A stretch of DNA of 64,000 nt from Rhipicephalus microplus (Eukaryota > Arthropoda > Arachnida > Ixodida > Ixodidae): contig NC_134701.1 in the NCBI RefSeq assembly GCF_043290135.1, positions 34,809,501-34,873,500 of the forward strand, written 5' to 3'. The notes under the pieces were generated by a model. That model saw only the letters and a program-made list of their open reading frames with translations. It searched no databases and was not told the DNA's origin. Positions within the stretch are counted from its first letter, which is position 1. Each line of letters starts with the position of its first letter. This document shows, piece after piece, positions 46,208 through 55,846 of this stretch. The position numbers were made by a program, and so were the translations under genes.

Positions 46208-48198
46208 CCTTCAACACGACCACGACACGTCCGTCACTGCCGAAGATCATCGCGGCTACGGAGGAAGGCATAAGGCGACTCGACAGCGGCATTCGGGAGA
46301 ACGTGCGTCTCAAGGCTATCGGCGTACTATCAAAAATAGGAAAGCGCCGTGAGCACAACCTGTCGAGAGAGGAGTGTAAGGCGATCCATGCGCTCCGAAA
46401 TGATGATAAGGTTGTCATCCTCCCGGCCGACAAAGGGAACGCAGTGGTCCTGCTCGACAGGGAGGCATACAACGACAAAGTGCGAGACCTGCTGGACAGT
46501 CCGGCCTACGAAGAGCTGACGAAGGACCCCACACCAAGTGTCCAAAGGGAAATGAACAAGCTCCTGGCGGATATCTTTAAAGCGCACCCGAAGGCGAGAA
46601 ACATATACCTCCAGCTCATCTGCCGGAACGGCTCTGCACCAGGATTTTACGGGCTTCCCAAGACCCACAAGCCCACAGTTCCGCTCCGTCCTATCGTGGA
46701 TTTTACAACATCTCCACTCCGGGCGCTGTCCAAGTATCTCCACCGGACTCTCGCGCCGCTCGTGGGGCAAACACCAACCCACATACGCGACGCCAGCCAC
46801 TTCGTGGAGCGCATGAGAGATGTGACCGTGAGCAGCGATGAGTGCTTCGTCTCGTTCGACGTCGTATCCCTGTTCACCAGTGTGCCCGTAGCACTAGCGG
46901 TATCTAGCGCACGAGCAGCGTTGAACCAAGACGAGCTCTTGGATGAAAGAACCTGCCTGGGCGTCGACGAACTGTGTCGCCTACTGGAATACTGCCTCAA
47001 GGGGACGTATTTCAGCGTCAACGGGAGCTTCTACAGACAAGCCAGCGGGACCGCGATGGGAGCGGCGATCTCAGTTACGGCTGCGAACCTCACAATGGAA
47101 CACATAGAAGAGACGGCACTGGGCTCCTTTATTGACAGGCCGAAAGTATTTGTGAGGTACGTGGATGACTGTTTTTGCATAATAAAGAAGGCAGCAGTAG
47201 ACAGCTTCCTCGAACATCTAAACTCCATCGACCAAGCGATACAGTTCACGGTGGAACGAGAGCGAGACGGGGCGCTCCCGTTTCTCGATGTTTTAGTCAG
47301 ACGACAGGGCGAGCGCATGACCTTTTCGGTGTATAGAAAGCCAACTCACACCGGCAGGTATTTGCATTTTTCGTCCTGTCATCCAACTGCCCACAAAGCT
47401 TCAGTGGTTTCGGCACTCCTCTCACGTGCACGAGTAATCTGCACGTCGGAAGGTGAGAGGAAGAAAGAAGAAAAGAGGATTGTCGCCGAGCTACGAAGGA
47501 ATGGCTACACAGAAGCGTTCATCCGCCGGGCGTCACGCCGTTTGTCGAGACGACAACCACCACACCGCGGAAAGACACCTGCAAGCGACACACCGCCCGA
47601 CCCCCTTTCCGCCCTGGCCACACCACCGCACACGAGAGAAACGAAGTCGCCAAACAATTGCGTCGCCATTCCATATGTGCCGGGCATAAGTGAACAGCTC
47701 TCGAGAGTCCTAGGAAAAGCCGGGGTCACGGTAATCCATAAACCTGTTTCGACGCTCACTCGCTTGCTACCGCGGCCGAAAGACCGACCTCCGAGGGAGC
47801 TACACCCGGGCGTTGTCTACAAAGTGTCGTGTTCTGGGTGTCCAGCCTGCTACATAGGCGAGAGCAAGTGTTTCCCGGAAAGAATGCGCCAACACAAGAA
47901 CGACGTCAGGAAGATGGAAGTGCAACGTAGCGCTCTGGCGGAGCACTGCGAGAAGCACGACCATAAAATTGACTTAGACGGCGCTTCTGTTATTGAAACA
48001 GAACGGAATTTGGTAAAGAGGCTCTTGCTCGAGTCTTGGCACATTCAGCATACGCCTGCCAACGTGAACCGCTCGCTGGGAACAATGCCTTCAGTGTACG
48101 TTCACGGTCTCCGAAACGTGGTGGAAAGGGAAAGCCGGAGCCGTGGTGAGAGAACACGACGCGACGACACTTCCATGACCAAGACAGTCACCCCCTGA
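46208..48198 (+). CDS. Penelope-like RT-GIY-YIG endonuclease protein (N-terminally truncated)
   Basis: The protein reverse-transcribes PLE RNA at nicks made by its own endonuclease. The uninterrupted frame has about 660 codons from the junction. An N-terminal D-K-G-N-A-V-V-L-L-D motif (near 46427-46456) is followed by F-Y-G-L-P-K-T-H-K-P and P-L-R-P-I-V (46645-46695), S-F-D-V-V-S-L-F-T-S-V-P (46855-46890), and G-T-A-M-G-A. The catalytic YVDD is at 47158-47169, then L-P-F-L-D-V-L-V and Y-R-K-P-T-H-T. A variable linker precedes the GIY-YIG nuclease: G-V-V-Y-K-V at 47809-47826, C-Y-I-G at 47848-47859, then a conserved Arg and E-R-N-L-V. Upstream codons (46150-46207) belong to element G and are open only by chance. 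No start codon of its own was identified. Confidence 0.93.
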
Positions 48199-48230
48199 GG
48201 AAGGGACCGAGTCGGTCCCGAAACGTCGGG
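48191..48230 (+). ncRNA. Hammerhead-ribozyme-like motif of the Penelope element
   Basis: CTGAGGA (48195-48201) matches the CUGANGA core. A perfect 7-bp stem with an AGT loop follows (48203-48219). Next come GAA-A-C and G-T-C, with cleavage expected after C48227. Stem I would be 3 bp (CCC with GGG). One extra A lies between the core and stem II, and stem III has no loop, being the palindrome ACGT, which could only pair between two molecules. Hammerheads are known at the ends of Penelope-like elements. Whether this variant cleaves is unknown. Confidence 0.55.
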
Positions 48231-48272
48231 CTCTTTTTTGAACTGTGGCTGGAGCCATTTCAATTTTCTAAA

Positions 48273-48720
48273 CAACCCAAAGGGTATGACCTTAAACTGG
48301 TATAGACCATCGGGTGTAACAAAGACAGTGTTCTCCTGATCATTTTCATCGACAGCTATTTGTCAATAGCCCGAACGAAGGTCGATAGAAGAAAAGTACC
48401 GTGTGCCACGAAGGGAATCAAGGGTGTTCTCTATTCGCAGCGAAGGGTAGACGTCCTTCTTGGTGATTTTGCTGAGGTGTCGGTAGTTGACGTAGAACCA
48501 CCAGGTGTTATCTTTCTTCTTTACAAGTACCGCGGGCGATGCCTATGGACTGGAAGATGCTTCGACGATGTCTTTAGCGAGCATCTTGTCAACATCCGTT
48601 TGAATGGCGCTGCACTCGGTCGCCGAGACACGGTATGGGCGTCGATGAATAGGTCTTGCGTCCGCGGTGTCGACTTGATGAGTCACCAGAGATGTTTATT
48701 CAAGTTTTGGTGAAGCGAAA
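48273..48720 (-). pseudogene. Element G RT, N-terminal part
   Basis: The minus strand reads [19 protein letters not shown] up to the Penelope junction at 48273. Upstream are R-S-G-Y-W and the V-L-V-K-K-K-D-x-T-W-W region (48480-48540). Stops are present. It joins 45314-46207 once the Penelope element is removed. Confidence 0.78.
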
Positions 48721-49725
48721 TAAAAAAAACGTCACGGTATGATGCCAACAACAGGCGTAGGTCTTGGCTTTGAGACAGGTCTAACTCCGGGGCAATCATG
48801 TTGTTTAACACGTCATCAAGTGTCAGGTTAGCAGCAGGGCTGCCTGGAGGTGGCTGTGGAACACAATGGCCAGGGAAACAGCGTTGTTTGCGTGTAAAGG
48901 TGATATCGTGCCCAGCGTGATACCTTCAGGAAGCAGTTGTGCGCAGCGTCCAAAGTTCAGGACAGGTATGCAAGCGTTGTTTGCAGACAAAGTGGCAAGA
49001 GAGTGAGGCAGAGCTACTCGTCGCGTCAGAACAATGTTTAAGGAAGGGGTAATCAAGTAGTCGCCATCACGTACCGGTGATTCTGCGTTAAAAAAGACGT
49101 CAGTCTTTGTACCTGGGCGCAAGCGAACAAACTGGACGACACATAAACGTGGTGGCTACGCGATAGTGAGGTCAAGTATAGCAGGAAGCTCTAACTGTAA
49201 CAAACCTGATGAACAGCCGATCAGGGCTGAGTGCCTGCTCAAAAAGTAATGGCCGATGATTTGGTCATGAGGGCACTCCTCCAGAACTGCAAAGAGGACT
49301 GAGGCCTTGTGATCGTCGAAGCTCACACGTGCAGAACACACTCGAAGGATGGTAGGTATATGGCCATCGGCTACGCGAACAGGCAATGAGTCGGCTGTAA
49401 CGACTTCATGAAGACGGCGAAAAAGATGAGCGCTCATGACTGATAATGAGGCACCTGTGTCGAAGAGCGCTGAAACAGGCACGACATATTCTTCAACGTC
49501 CAAAAGATTTTGCCGAGTTGGCAGAGTTAACAGATGATTTCGGGGTTCTATAAGCCAATCAAGCATCCCCTCCGCGAGCTGCACTGGTCAGTTTTCCGAG
49601 GAGGGACGGCGTGAGAAAGGTGAAGGTGAGCGACGGGGCAATGATGACTGAAAACGTCTCTGGGTTGGGGGTGTGGCCAGAGATCGTTACGTGCATTAGG
49701 GTTTGGTCGATGAACCAACGCAGGT
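48721..49725 (-). pseudogene. Element G protease, linker and gag end
   Basis: Protease is open at 49156-49584 with ALFDTGASLSVMSAHLF (intact D-T-G-A-S) and the E-C-P-H-D-Q-I-I-G-H-Y-F-L-S flap/active-site partner region. The linker is at 48823-49122. The gag end at 49585-49725 has an Arg/Ser-rich tail (QRRFQSSLPRRSPSP) and a degraded knuckle. It is truncated at the SINE. Confidence 0.8.
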
Positions 49726-49885
49726 TCGGTTCCTGCCCATGGCAAGTCATCTTTTCACCCACTTTTCTTTTTTCACATTTACATTACAATTCGCTCTAAT
49801 ACCTTTCTCTATAATTTCCTTGACATTATTTTCTGTTAGATCTCATTATTTGTGTCGAAACACAAAAAACGAGCCCTCAAGTATA
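49726..49885 (+). mobile_element. tRNA-derived SINE (second family), 5'-truncated copy
   Basis: The B-box GGTTCGGTTCC is at 49733-49743, then TGCCCATGGCAAGTCATCTTTTC and the body CACATTTACATTACAATTC...TTGTGTCGAAACACAAAAAACGAGCCCTCAAGTATA. The body is shared with the copy at 55051-55283. The A-box half of the head is missing or unrecognisable. Not the Ruka-like family. Confidence 0.72.
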
Positions 49886-50459
49886 TACTTAGGTTTCTTA
49901 TTCATTACCGAGGGCCTCGTACTGGTTGACTTAATGCCTGTAGGTTGTATACGAGGAATTATTGGTCAGCTGCCAGCTCGTATTAAGTTCACGTGCTACG
50001 TGACGAATAGCAGACACATAAAAATGTGCCACATTCGCCGCCACTGCTACTGGTGGCGCTGCTGACACTTGCAGATTCGGCTTGTTCGGTCCGGACTGTC
50101 ACGGTGGGTGGACGTGTTTTTTGAGCGCTCCCAATTGACTGCGCAGATAAGTGGTTTTGCATGTTTTGAGCTTGTCTTTATAAATTTAAGGCAGCAGTAA
50201 AAATCCCTGTAGCACTTATTTTATTGTACGGCTTTTTCGGGGCCCAGTCACCTGGTATTTATTAGTTTATGCGTGTGTGTGTGTGTGTGTGTGTTTGATT
50301 TTTTGTTTTTGTTGTTTTTTCTTTTGCCATCCCGTGGGGGAGGTGCAGGTACATTGAACACGCAAATGTTTGTAGTAGAGCTTATACTTTCTCTCTTTCG
50401 TAGGGCAGGGCTCGATTTTTGTATTTATCGAGTGAGACAAGTGATAACGACGATTGGTG
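49886..50459. other. Intergenic DNA with a (GT)n tract
   Basis: No gene. A (GT)n tract of about 12 units lies at 50271-50294, followed by T-rich sequence. 50040-50080 has a CTGCTAC-TGGTGGC pattern without clear meaning. Confidence 0.5.
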
Positions 50460-50469
50460 TCAGGAAGAC

Positions 50470-51490
50470 ATGGTTAAAAAGACTATAAAGTGTTCAAGAT
50501 ACGAGGTGGGTTTGAAAGTGAGCCCAAGTGTAGAAACGGATGAAGAAGAGGCTGACGCGAAGTGTAGGCAATGTGAGGTCGAGGAAAAATAGAGAAAATG
50601 ATGGTTTTCCAGAGAGAACTGCTGATGAGAATCAGTGATCTCGTGACTGTGTAGGCGACAGAGCATGAGAAAACGAGGACAATAAGAGAAAGGCTGAAGT
50701 GCACCGAGGAAGCACTAGCCAAGCTAAACAGAAGAGCGGCCTACGGAGAGAACAGTAGGGAACCGGCAACCACAACGGCGGAGAAGAAAGAGCAAGCAAG
50801 TTTGAAAAAAAACAGGTTCAGGCGGTTCACTTGTCGCAAGGCCCAGCTTCACCGAAGTATTGGTGGGACTTGGAGGGGACAAAACAGCCGGCGTCACAGG
50901 TGCAAGTAGCCCACAGGTGCAGGACACTCGAGCTGAAAAGTCACAGCATGTGATAATCGCTGGGGACTCGAAGTTAAATTGATGCACAGAAGCCATTAAA
51001 GAGAGGGTGAGAGGTGGCAGGAGGGTTGCAGTAAGGGCGTTCTCAGGACGCAAACTGGAAGCAGTCATGAGGCAAGCAAACGCAAAACTCGAAACTACAG
51101 TTGATAGACGAAACCTCGTGATAATTTCAGGCGGTTTAAACGATGTCTTAAAAGAAGATATAGCAGAACTAGCAACCACACTGGCGAAAGGCGTCAATGA
51201 CATGCGCGCCAATTCTCCTCAGCTACAGGTAGCAATATGCACGATACCGGAGGTACCGGTGCGTGATGGCAACCTGCAAAGAGCGGTTGTCAACGCACAC
51301 CAAGAGATATGGCGGATGAGTCGAGAGAAAGGCTTAGAGGTGGTAGAAATAAACATAGAGGTGCATAGGTGGGGTGGTGTTCAATGAGACAGAATTCATT
51401 CGATGGGCGGCTAGGTCATAAGGTGCGTTGGTGACTTGCAGGACGCACAGTAGCTTTATCGGGGGGCAAGCGGGTCCTTCGGGGTGCAGG
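50470..51490 (+). pseudogene. LINE ORF1 with SGNH-esterase landmarks (broken)
   Basis: The N-terminal region is charged with a C-x2-C pair (K-C-R-Q-C-E, about 50560-50580). Next is a Lys/Glu-rich probable coiled coil (50670-50760), then block I I-I-A-G-D-S (about 50955-50975). Block III is I-I-S-G-G-L-N-D-V-L (about 51120-51150), followed by the open part 51007-51387 with QVAICTIPEVPV. Block V is D-R-I-H (about 51389-51402), after which a frameshift restores L-G-H-K-V-R-W...L-A-G-R-T-V-A-L-S-G-G. All three catalytic blocks can be traced, as in the LINE at 228-4862. Stops at about 50590 and 50980 and frameshifts disable it. Confidence 0.7.
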
Positions 51491-51650
51491 ATAGCTAATA
51501 ACGAAGAAACCAACCAGAGAGACTCTTTGACAGGTGGTGTGAACAGATACAATTCATAAGTGGCACCAGTATCTAAGATACGTAGAGTCCTAGGCAGAAA
51601 TAGACGTAGCCACGAGCGCCAAGCCAATTCAGACATAGGGTATATTAACA

Positions 51651-54600
51651 TGCAGGGTGGTAGGAACTGGCTGAAGTGCGAAGAGATAGAAACACAGCTA
51701 AGGGAGGAGAGGCAGATGGTATACGGTTTTGTAGAAACACATCTCAGGGACATAGAACAACCTCCTAACAATCTGACTACGCGTAGGAATATTGTAATAA
51801 AACAGAAGGCAGCAGAAAGAAGGGGTGGTATTGGGGCATTCCTTCATAAAAGTACAGACTGGCAAAGGGTCGTGCAGAAGTGCAAGGAAAATTTATGGCT
51901 AAAAGGGTAAGTGGCGGGGCTAATGACACTACTTTGTTTCATGTACTTGTGGACGGGAGCAAAGGCCAGAGAGGAAAACCAGGCAAAGGTAGAGTGTATA
52001 TCAAATGGCATTCAGGAGCTAGGAGGAGAGTGCGAGATGTTTATACTAGGAGATATGAATGCGAACATAGAAGCGATAGATAGGTATACTGACCCGACAG
52101 GCAAAATGATCATGGATATGTATGAAAGGCTTGATTTCATCATTTGCAACGGTAGCGAGAAGTGTGAAGGACAGATTACATGGGAGGTAGGAAGGCTGCA
52201 GTCGACAATAGATTACGCACTGATGTCACATAGAATGTATGATAAGCTCAGAGGAATGCACATAGATGAAGGTGGCTCCATAAGTCTAGGTAGTGATCAC
52301 AAATGTATCAAGCTAGGTTTTGGAAGAGCAGTGAAAGTGGAAAGGAGACAAGATGAGCAACTATAGGAATATTTTTATTCAGAAAGGAAAATTGAAATAG
52401 CCACTAACGAAATTAAGAAAATAATCACTGAGAATAATAAAACAGTGTGGACATGCACGAATTTATTTAGACTGTTTGTGCTAGAGCTTGCTAAGACGCG
52501 TGACAAGCCACCCCGGAAAAGAAGACACAAACCCAAAAGTTGGTGTGATGAGGAAGTTAATAGAGCCATAGCAAAACGTCAGGAGGCCTCTAGGGAACAC
52601 AGACATGCTAAGCAGCGGGGTGAACCGACAGATGATGTTGAAAGAAAATGGGAAATCTTTCCAAGCTGTAGAAGGAATGCATCCCTTTTGTTCAATGAAA
52701 AGATTAGAAGAAAGGAAGCCCAGTGGCTGGCAGAAGTACATAAAAAAGATAGAAAGGCAGCTGCGAAATCTTGGAACCATCTAAACTCCCTAAGAATTGA
52801 GACGAGCCTAGAGCAGAGGTTTATAACTACAGCTCAAGGTGCTAGGCTAGAAGGGGACGAAGCTATTGGAAATATGAAAACAAGGGTGACAGAAAAATTT
52901 CAACAAAAAAGTACTTTATGCACCACAATAGACAAGGACGAATCAAATGGTGCAATGGCACCATTTTCACAACGAGAGTGGGAAAGGGCTGAGAAAAGGG
53001 TTCCTAGTAGTACATCAACAGGCCCAGATGGCATTCCAATTAGGACGATAAAGACATTAGGTCCGAAGTCTAAGCAGGCTTTGAGAGAGGCAGTGAGCAA
53101 AATAATAATTGATGATGAAGTTCCCGATGAATGGAAACTTAGCAGGATGAGCATGATCTATAAAGGAAAGGGGGACAAAGCTGGCATAAACAACTACTAT
53201 CTTATAACAGTGACATCAGTGGTCTACACGCCGGCGATGCAGATTATAAAGGAAAGACTGCCGGCATGAATATAGGATGAAGGGGTGCTGGGGGAACTGC
53301 AGAATTGATTTCGGAAACACATGAGGTTGGAACACAATATGTTCTTACTAACGCAGTGCATCGAAATAGGAGAAAAGAAACACAGGCCCCTGTGGCTAGC
53401 ATTTCTAGATATCAAGGGAGCGTACGATAGCGTGGTTCAAGAGGAATTGTGGGGAATACTGGACACACTAGGCGTGGAACATGTAGTCACTAATCTTTTA
53501 AAGGATATCTATAAAGGTAACAAGGTAGTTATAAAGTGGGAAAAACAGGTATCCAAGCCTGCAGAGGTAAAACGGGGGCTTAGGCAGGGGTGTCCCCTGT
53601 CACCCTTATTATTCATGATGTACCTACAAGGATTAGAGGCCAAATTAGAGGGATGTCGAGCGGGCTTCAACCTCTCTTTCGTCAAACAAGGAAAACTCAT
53701 TGAACAGAAACTACCAGCATTGATGTACGCAGGTGATATTGTCCTGAGGGCCGACAACAAGGAAGATTTGCAGAGATAGGTGGGCATCTGTGGTAATGAG
53801 GGAGATAGGTTAGACTTGAGATTCAGTAACAAAAAATCAGTTGTCATGATTCTTAATGACAATGAAGGTAGTGAGCTTAGCATACAGGAGGTCACGCTAG
53901 AGATAACAGATAAATATAAATATCTGGGCGCATGGATAAGCAATGGGGCCGAGTACTTAATAGAACATGAAATATACATGACGACTAAAGTAACAGGAAT
54001 GCAGATGTAATGAAAAAACAGGGCAATGTGGAATTACAATATGTATGATGTTGTGAGAGGAATATGGAAAGGGGTCGTGGCTTCTGATCTGACGTTCGGC
54101 AATGCGGTCTTATGCATGAGATCAAGTAAGATTAGAATTTCAAGTAAGATTAGAATTTAAGCAACGTGGAGGTAGACTTGCCTTAGGAGCTCACGGGAAT
54201 ACACCAAATCAGGGAGTACAAGGTGATATGGGATGGACATCAATTGAGGGCAGGGAAGCTAGTAGCAAGAATATATTTGAGAAGTCGTTGAGAGAAATGG
54301 TGGAGGAGCGTTGGGCTAGAAAGGTAGTCAGCTACTTGTACATGAAGAATTTCGATACAAAATGGAGGAAGCGAACCAGGAAATTGACTGGTTAATACTT
54401 AGAAAACAGCAGGTGGCCAAATCAAAAAGAACTATCGGTTAAAAAGAAGGTGAAAGAAGCTGAGACTGATATGTGAAAAATCGGCATGATTAAGAAGTCC
54501 GCACGAGAGATCTATCGAACTTTTAAGCAGGAAATTGCCAAAGAAAGGATCTATGATCATACTCGGGGTAGCTATCTACTGTTTGAGGCCAGGACGGGAG

Positions 54601-54854
54601 TATTGCAAACCAAGACATATCGGGCCAAATACGAAGGGGTAGACACGGTATACAGTGCGTGTGGAGAGGGAGAGGAAACTGCCAAACACTTGATAATGTT
54701 CTGTAAAGGGCTTCACCCTGTAGTTCAGGATGATGGCGCAGAGTTTTTCAAAGCACTGGGGTTTAGGGAAGGGGAGGGCAAAATAGGCTTTAATCGGGTA
54801 GAAATAACTAGAAGGAGGTTATCTGATTGGTGGCTAAAGTGGAGGCCGAAGTGA
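51651..54854 (+). pseudogene. LINE ORF2: AP endonuclease-reverse transcriptase (broken)
   Basis: Start MQGGRNW at 51651. The endonuclease has VETHLRD (about 51735), LGDMNANIEAIDRY (about 52045-52085) and SLGSDHKCIKL (about 52285-52315). The RT has S-T-S-T-G-P-D-G-I-P (about 53010-53040), W-K-L-S-R-M-S-M-I-Y-K-G-K-G, F-L-D-I-K-G-A-Y-D (53401-53430) and GLRQGCPLSPLLF (53576-53614). The catalytic box is changed to YAGD (53726-53737). The C-terminal C-x-x-C-G...K-H-L-I-M-F-C motif is at about 54655-54705. Frame changes and stops occur at about 51910, 52364, 53270, 53777 and 54010-54480. Confidence 0.88.
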
Positions 54855-55050
54855 AAATTAAACCCTTCACGGCAAAGTACGAATCCTTAACCTTACTATT
54901 TAAAGAGAAAAATAATAAGTCTAGTTTTTGGTTCATTAAGTATTACGGCTTGGTTGCGCTAGCCACCACCCGATCTAAAGGGTACAGCCATACCCATCCA
55001 TCCTTCGTTTGAATTCACATATATACCCAATAAAAGTAGGTGGGAGGATA

Positions 55051-55281
55051 GCCACCGTGGTAGCTCAGTGGTAGAGAATCGAACGCGCAATTCAAAGGTC
55101 GCAGGTTTGGTTCCGGCCCAGGGCAACTTATCTTTCCTGCCACTTATCTTTCTTTTCATTTACATTACAATTCAATGTAATAACTGATCCTATACTTTCC
55201 TTCGCATTGTTGTCTAATAGATCTCATATAATAATGTGTCAAAAGACGAAAAAGGGAGCCCTTTAGTATACATCTTGTTCC

Positions 55282-55283
<2 letters not shown>
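55051..55283 (+). mobile_element. tRNA-derived SINE (second family), with tRNA-like head
   Basis: The head GCCACCGTGGTAGCTCAGTG has an A-box TAGCTCAGTGG (55061-55071) and a B-box GGTTTGGTTCC (55104-55114), followed by CCGGCCCAGGGCAACTTATC and the body shared with 49726-49885. A 5-bp stem TCGAA/TTCAA with a 7-base loop marks the old anticodon arm, but the arm is imperfect and no intact tRNA is encoded. It ends in AGTATACATC and then a (TA)n tract. Confidence 0.8.

Positions 55284-55334
<51 letters not shown>
55284..55334. repeat. (TA)n microsatellite
   Basis: About 25 TA units between the SINE and the sequence preceding the palindrome. Confidence 0.95.
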
Positions 55335-55337
<3 letters not shown>

Positions 55338-55375
55338 CTTGAAGGGAAGGCACGACAGGTCCGGGTATTTTCTAT

Positions 55376-55811
<436 letters not shown>

Positions 55812-55846
55812 ATTTGCCCCCGCCGAAAAAGAGCCATCCTGGCGAC

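Larger units (their letters stand above)
46208..48272 (+). mobile_element. Penelope-like element (GIY-YIG type), 5'-truncated, recent
   Basis: A plus-strand insertion of about 2.07 kb in element G's RT. The junctions are inferred from continuity of the interrupted gypsy codons (F-G-L on one side, C-N-A-P-A on the other), with a duplication of at most 2-4 bp (CA or ACA). It has a single long ORF, a hammerhead-like motif at 48191-48230, and an end 45 nt after that motif. Intact coding sequence inside a broken host element shows it landed late. The N-terminus of the usual PLE ORF seems missing. Confidence 0.92.
43540..49725 (-). mobile_element. Ty3/gypsy element G, split by a mini-element and a Penelope element
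   Basis: Minus-strand gypsy of the D/J group: part of a 3' LTR (to 43663), integrase and RNase H, RT, linker and protease (to 49584), and the end of gag (to about 49725). A 305-bp insertion (45005-45309) sits between RNase H and the integrase zinc-binding region, and a Penelope-like element (46208-48272) sits inside the RT between F-G-L and C-N-A-P-A. The 5' LTR and most of gag are absent, and SINE sequence starts at the right edge. Confidence 0.85.
50460..55012 (+). mobile_element. LINE (CR1/L2-like), nearly full length, inactive
   Basis: Plus-strand LINE with ORF1 (50470-51490, SGNH-esterase landmarks), ORF2 (51651-54854, endonuclease and RT), a 3' untranslated region, and a CATCCATCC tail near 55000-55010. 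The 3' untranslated regions of this LINE and of 228-4862 share a CACC-CGAT-AAAGGG core, so they are sister families. Many stops and frameshifts; the 5' edge is approximate. Confidence 0.85.

Noticed and set aside
51361..51600. Foreign insertion between ORF1 and ORF2 of the second LINE
   Set aside because: After allowing a frameshift the segment reads as the ORF1 C-terminus (D-R-I-H then L-G-H-K-V...), so no insertion is needed.
55051..55125. Possible functional tRNA gene
   Set aside because: A- and B-boxes are present, but the arms do not pair properly and SINE sequence follows, so it is a SINE head. The same holds for 42188-42260.
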